Source: Deinococcus aerophilus (GTDB lineage: Bacteria > Deinococcota > Deinococci > Deinococcales > Deinococcaceae). From it: 9,790 bases of DNA. Location: the NCBI RefSeq assembly GCF_014647075.1, contig NZ_BMOM01000056.1:1-9790 (forward strand), in the 5' to 3' direction. Of the stretch, positions 7,185 to 9,790 are shown one piece after another (the stretch's first letter is position 1; the number at the start of each line of letters is the position of its first letter). Below the pieces are notes generated by a model, which saw nothing but the letters and a program-made list of their open reading frames with translations, searched no databases and was not told where the DNA came from. The translations under genes were made by a program, and so were the position numbers.

Positions 7185-7516
7185 AGGCTGGCTGCGCAGC
7201 GTTTAAGCAGGGGGATGTGGGCCTGCCGAACCCATGCCTGTCATGATTCCAGCCTTTGACCGTGGCCTGTGGGCCGGCGGGCTTTGGTGGCTTCATACCT
7301 CAAAACATCGCCATCTTCGTTGGTGGCGAGGGACGACTGGAAGGTGGCCTTTTGCTGTCTGGGACGGTCAAGAATGAAGCCATTGGCCGCTGGGCAGTGA
7401 GTGCCAACAATTGTGCGCTATACTTGCCACGAGTGTTCTTTAGTACGGACGGGCCCAGGGGTGCTCTAGGTGATCTACCCGACGTCCTTTCGTACTTGGA
7501 ATTCGAGGAGTAGAAC
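7185..7516 (+). promoter_or_regulatory. Promoter region and long 5' leader of the cold-shock gene
   Basis: This 332-base gap holds no convincing gene. An 85-codon frame at 7256-7513 has no ribosome binding site or known motif and runs through the promoter region. Two promoter candidates are seen: TTGGCC (7383-7388), a 17-base spacer and AACAAT (7406-7411); or a TATACT box (7419-7424) without a good -35. Either gives a leader of about 85-100 bases, and long structured leaders are common for csp mRNAs. The csp ribosome binding site GAGGAG is 6 bases before the ATG. A 10-base palindrome, GCTGCGCAGC, lies at 7191-7200 just after the YHYH stop. Confidence 0.5.
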
Positions 7517-7777
7517 ATGGCTACAGGTAAAGTGAAATGGTTTAACGCAGAAAAGGGCTTTGGCTTCATCGAAACGCCCGGCAGCCCTGACGTCTTCGCG
7601 CACTTCAGCGCGATCCAGAGCAGTGGCTTCAAGAAGCTGAACGAAGGCGACGAAGTGGAATTCGAAGTCGAAGAAGGTCAGCGCGGCAAGGGCCCCCAGG
7701 CCAAGAACATCGTGGTCACGAAGGCTGCACCTGCACCTGCGTTCGGCGACCGCCCTCGCCGCGACGACCGCTGGTAA
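7517..7777 (+). CDS. Cold-shock protein (CspA family)
   Basis: The product is an 86-residue, single cold-shock domain, a cytoplasmic single-stranded RNA/DNA-binding protein that acts as an RNA chaperone. [16 protein letters not shown] (4-19) contains RNP1, and DVFAHFSAI (25-33) contains RNP2, with Ala where many family members have Val. The core ends near residue 68, followed by an Ala/Pro stretch and an Arg/Asp-rich tail (DRPRRDDRW, 78-86), slightly longer than the usual 67-70 residues. GAGGAG lies 6 bases before the ATG. The gene is monocistronic, with its own terminator directly downstream. Regulation probably involves the long leader, but no specific cold-box sequence was recognised. Confidence 0.97.
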   Translation: MATGKVKWFNAEKGFGFIETPGSPDVFAHFSAIQSSGFKKLNEGDEVEFEVEEGQRGKGPQAKNIVVTKAAPAPAFGDRPRRDDRW

Positions 7778-7800
7778 TCGGAGCAAATTTTCAAGCTGGA

Positions 7801-7831
7801 GAAGGGAGCCTTTATGGGCTCCCTTCTTTTT
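7801..7831 (+). terminator. Rho-independent terminator of the cold-shock gene
   Basis: A perfect 10-bp stem (7801-7810 with 7817-7826, core AAGGGAGCC/GGCTCCCTT) closes a 6-base loop and is followed at once by TTTTT (7827-7831). It lies 23 bases after the csp stop and is the clearest terminator in the window. Confidence 0.93.
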
Positions 7832-8147
7832 GGCGGATTCGGCTTATTGGAGCTGCGACAGGATTCGGGAATCGTACTGCGCCAAGAAAAAGCGTGCAGG
7901 ATGGGCTTTGCTCGAGCAATGTTCGGTATGCCTCATGGAGTCCCCGCTCAGTCCGGTGTCCTTCCACCCCAGGGGCGACACGTGCGCGAGCAATGGGTCG
8001 GGCACGTCCTGTCTTCTGGCGTGCAGGGCCTCCAACACCCGCCCGCAGGGCACGGAGATGCACGGTCCGCCCGTTCGGAGTCCCCCACGCTGCAGATATG
8101 GGCTCGGGTTTCACTTCGCCCACCCGGCTGATTTGTACACTGGGTAG
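7832..8147. other. Intergenic region before the transglutaminase-like gene
   Basis: I see no gene in these 316 bases. A perfect 12-bp palindrome, TTGCTCGAGCAA, is at 7908-7919. The string CGAGCAATG occurs both there and again near 7987. The right end contains the putative leaderless promoter of the next gene. Confidence 0.45.
8136..8141 (+). promoter_or_regulatory. -10 box of a likely leaderless promoter
   Basis: TACACT fits the TANNNT pattern and lies 6 bases before the ATG at 8148, so transcription would start at or next to the start codon. There is no Shine-Dalgarno sequence between the box and the ATG. This arrangement is frequent in Deinococcus. The -35 is not clear; TTTCAC at 8109-8114 is too far for standard spacing. 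Confidence 0.55.
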
Positions 8148-8810
8148 ATGAACCGTCCCCTGGCTTCGCTGCTACACGCCGCCGCGGTGGACCGCGGCCT
8201 ACGTTCCGGGGATCGCTTGCCGGATGAGCGTGAACTGTTTGAGCTGGTTCGAGACATGCCGTACGCGCGCTCAAGTGCGCATGATCCGGAGGTGATCGTG
8301 CGCGAATGGCGTGGAACGTGTAGCACGAAGCACGAGTTGCTGGCCGCCCTGTACGCCGAACTCGGGTTGCGCAGCACGGTTTATGCCTGCACGCAGGAGA
8401 TCCGATTGCCGCCCGGGGCCGCGCCGGAACTGGCCGAGTGGACTGACGGACCCGTGATAGATGTCCACAATTATCTGATTCTGCACGGGCCGGGTGGTGA
8501 CCGGTTGATAGATGCGACGTGGCCGATCTCGACGCGGGCACTGGGGTTGCCCGCGAACGGGTGGGGACCGGATATGCAGATTGCGTGTGTTCCGCTGGAA
8601 ACGTGGGCGCTGGAGCCGGGTACGGACGTGGCGGCATTCAAGGCGGCGCGGCTGCAGGAGCGCTACTCCCCTGAGGAACTGGAGCGGCGGGACACATTCA
8701 TCCAGGCGATTGGCCGCCTCTTTACCAGAGGAGAGGAAACAGGAGCCTCCTCAGCGCCCGTCGGAACGATGGCCGCACCGCACGACGGTCCGGAGTTGGA
8801 CCCAGCGTGA
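8148..8810 (+). CDS. Transglutaminase-like cysteine-fold protein
   Basis: The product has 220 residues. A Cys-His-Asp triad in the order of the transglutaminase-like superfamily is visible: Cys58 in RGTCSTKHELLAALYAELG (55-73), His107 in DVHNYLIL (105-112) and Asp122 in RLIDATWP (119-126). The Cys begins a helix, as expected. Such proteins can be peptidases, amidases or acyl transferases, and nothing here identifies the substrate. An N-acetyltransferase-like (NAT fold) role is an alternative. There is no signal peptide or membrane segment, so it is probably cytoplasmic. The last 30 residues (from RGEETGASS) are low-complexity and likely disordered. The gene appears to be a single transcriptional unit from a leaderless promoter. 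The start is supported by the -10 box position rather than by a ribosome binding site. Confidence 0.83.
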   Translation: MNRPLASLLHAAAVDRGLRSGDRLPDERELFELVRDMPYARSSAHDPEVIVREWRGTCSTKHELLAALYAELGLRSTVYACTQEIRLPPGAAPELAEWTDGPVIDVHNYLILHGPGGDRLIDATWPISTRALGLPANGWGPDMQIACVPLETWALEPGTDVAAFKAARLQERYSPEELERRDTFIQAIGRLFTRGEETGASSAPVGTMAAPHDGPELDPA

Positions 8811-8814
8811 CCAT

Positions 8815-8832
8815 GGACGCCGCAAGGCGTTC
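8815..8832 (+). terminator. Hairpin with GCAA tetraloop just after the transglutaminase-like gene
   Basis: GGACGCC (8815-8821) and GGCGTTC (8826-8832) make a 7-bp stem including one G-T pair around GCAA, a GNRA-type tetraloop. It starts 5 bases after the stop. No T run follows, so it is either a weak terminator or an mRNA 3'-end stabiliser. Confidence 0.4.
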
Positions 8833-8906
8833 ACATGCCTGGGGACTGCCGGGAGCAAAAACAGGCAAAGCCGCTGTCACGGCCCGTCAATTATTTCCTC
8901 GCGGTA

Positions 8907-8968
8907 CGGCGGCAAAGCTCGGCGGGCTGGGGAGGGGACTCACCCCTGGCCGATGTGCTTTGCCGCCG
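8907..8968. repeat. Long inverted repeat, possible small repeat element
   Basis: The outer arms CGGCGGCAAAGC (8907-8918) and GCTTTGCCGCCG (8957-8968) are perfect over 12 bp. The 38-base interior pairs further: TCGGC (8919-8923) with GCCGA (8949-8953), and AGGGG (8933-8937) with CCCCT (8943-8947) around the loop ACTCA. The 62-base whole can fold into one long stem with bulges. It may be a member of a small dispersed palindromic repeat family like those known in Deinococcus, but copy number cannot be judged from one window. Confidence 0.55.
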
Positions 8969-9020
8969 CCAAAAAAGTAAGGCCGCCCAGTCACGGGGGG
9001 CAAGGCCCGCCACTGTGTGG

Positions 9021-9143
9021 TCAGCCCTCAATCAAGCCGTGCTTGATGGCAAATTTATAGTCCTCTTCACTGAGCTGACTTTCGCGGCCCGCGTCACTCT
9101 CACGCTGAATCTGATCGCGACGGGCCGGGTCGCCCTCAAAGGC
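9021..9143 (-). pseudogene. 3' remnant of an unidentified gene
   Basis: One minus frame encodes 40 residues ending in a TGA at 9021-9023. They are charged and have a protein-like composition: AFEGDPARRDQIQRE, then ESQLSEEDYKFAIKHGLIEG at the end. An in-frame TAG (9144-9146) directly precedes the Ala, there is no ATG, GTG or TTG start within the frame, and no CAT occurs on the plus strand from 9021 to 9240, so no minus-strand ATG exists nearby. The residues fit the acidic C-terminus of a real protein better than random translation. I infer a gene that has lost its 5' part. I do not recognise the family. Confidence 0.4.
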
Positions 9144-9246
9144 CTACTGATTGCCGTGGTGGGGGTAGAGAGATCTTCTGATTTCGTTATGTGATCCTTC
9201 GGCCCTTGGCAGAGCGGATGATTATGAGGGCGACGCGAGGAGAGCA

Positions 9247-9274
9247 CCTATACCGTCCCGCGGTTGAATGACAA
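9247..9274 (-). promoter_or_regulatory. Candidate minus-strand promoter upstream of the remnant
   Basis: On the minus strand TTGTCA (9269-9274) is followed by a 16-base spacer and TATAGG (9247-9252), a reasonable sigma-70-type pair pointing at the 9021-9143 remnant. No start codon follows before the remnant. It may be left over from the intact gene or may drive a short RNA. Confidence 0.35.
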
Positions 9275-9374
9275 CGTGCGACGCTCCGGATGGAACAGCC
9301 GCACCTGAAGCGCTCTCCTGCCTGACATACTGAGGTCCGCCGCTGCAGCGTGACCACAAGGCAGGCCAGGGGCC

Positions 9375-9790
9375 TCAGCCGGGGGGCACCTCCCGACTCA
9401 AACCGTGCCACGTGTGCCGCCAGATCTCTCCAGTCCGGGCGTTCACACTCAGCATCCCCTCGGCGCCTCCCTGACGGTAATCGAAGGTGTAATACCCGGA
9501 CAGCGTGTGCCCTTCCTCCACCGTCGCGCCGGGCAGATACGTCGCCACAAAGGTCGATGCCAGGGTGCGGGCGTCCGCCTCGCTGTACGGCAACGCGCCC
9601 GCTGGCTCCCGCATTGTCCACCGCTCGGCAGACGCAGCGGTGTTCCAAACCAGATTCGGCCCGGGCTCCAAGCGAACAGTCCCGGTATACCGGTCCACCA
9701 GCACCTCCGCTAGAGCCCGTTTTGGAATTTCACGCCTCTCTGGGCGAGCAAATACCATGAGGAATGGCCTCTCAGACGTATGGTTCTGAT
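9375..9790 (-). CDS. PepSY-like domain protein, 5' end outside the window
   Basis: The frame is open from the right edge to a TGA at 9375-9377. An ATG at 9758 exists, but the residues before it (QNHTSERPFL) continue without a stop and no good ribosome binding site precedes it, so the gene very probably starts beyond 9790. The visible part has VDRYTGTV (21-28, numbered from the 9758 Met), then LPYSEADARTLASTFVATYLPGA (about 56-78), GYYTFDYRQGG (about 88-98) and LSVNARTGEIWRHTW (about 103-117). The pattern of an amphipathic helix, beta strands and a closing D/N-xxTGE turn is typical of PepSY/YpeB-type domains, which often inhibit peptidases or sense the cell envelope. VDRYTG may be the end of a preceding PepSY repeat. 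The full length and export signal cannot be seen. Confidence 0.72.
   Translation of the reverse strand, partial: QNHTSERPFLMVFARPERREIPKRALAEVLVDRYTGTVRLEPGPNLVWNTAASAERWTMREPAGALPYSEADARTLASTFVATYLPGATVEEGHTLSGYYTFDYRQGGAEGMLSVNARTGEIWRHTWHGLSREVPPG

Larger units (their letters stand above)
8811..9020. other. Intergenic region with structured DNA
   Basis: Together with the remnant that follows, this is part of a stretch of about 560 bases (8811-9374) without an intact gene. It holds the post-stop hairpin at 8815-8832 and the long inverted repeat at 8907-8968. A run of six A residues (8971-8976) follows the repeat; on the minus strand it is a T run preceded only by a weak GCCC/GGGC pairing. 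No intact coding frame is supported here on either strand. Confidence 0.45.

Noticed and set aside
7256..7513. 85-codon plus-strand frame ahead of the cold-shock gene
   Set aside because: It has no ribosome binding site and no recognisable motif, and it runs through the csp promoter candidates and leader up to the csp ribosome binding site.
7948..8637. 229-codon minus-strand frame
   Set aside because: It is a shadow of the transglutaminase-like gene; its Pro/Arg/Ser-rich composition is typical of antisense frames in GC-rich DNA.
8835..9194. 119-codon plus-strand frame
   Set aside because: It spans the long inverted repeat and lies antisense to the more protein-like remnant at 9021-9143. Its composition looks random.

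Overview
The window is high-GC bacterial DNA. It most resembles a Deinococcus-type chromosome: it has a short csp gene, a gene with a -10 box set so close to its ATG that a leaderless transcript is likely, and strongly GC-biased third codon positions. The genus is an inference from these features, not from a database match. I see no rRNA, tRNA, CRISPR array, intact insertion sequence or phage gene.

Layout. Positions 385-5947 hold minus-strand genes. In order of transcription (right to left) these are an N-terminally truncated thiD-like gene (5240-5947), a Gfo/Idh/MocA oxidoreductase (4074-5072), a YqcI/YcgG (GntA-like) haem-enzyme homologue (2944-3774) overlapping a DUF1989 urea-carboxylase-associated protein (2328-2951), a general-stress-type short-chain dehydrogenase (1175-2044) and a small membrane-anchored protein of unknown function (385-990). 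From 6180 the genes run on the plus strand: a secreted YHYH-domain protein (6180-7184), a cold-shock protein with a long leader and a strong terminator (7517-7777), and a transglutaminase-like cysteine-hydrolase-fold protein (8148-8810). The right end returns to the minus strand with a 40-residue gene remnant (9021-9143) and the 3' part of a PepSY-like gene that runs off the window (9375-9790).

How the genes fit together. The only tightly coupled pair is YqcI/YcgG plus DUF1989. They overlap by 8 bases, and the second gene's Shine-Dalgarno sequence lies inside the first gene. Members of the first family N-hydroxylate guanidino or amino substrates with haem, and members of the second act in urea/guanidine breakdown. 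The pair may therefore oxidise a guanidine- or amine-containing compound and then process it. The other genes look like independently transcribed accessory genes separated by 150-540 base gaps.

Several gaps carry structured DNA: nested inverted repeats at 16-69, 5125-5170 and 8907-8968. The last could be a small repeat element or the scar of one. The thiD-like gene and the 9021-9143 fragment show that parts of this region are decaying.
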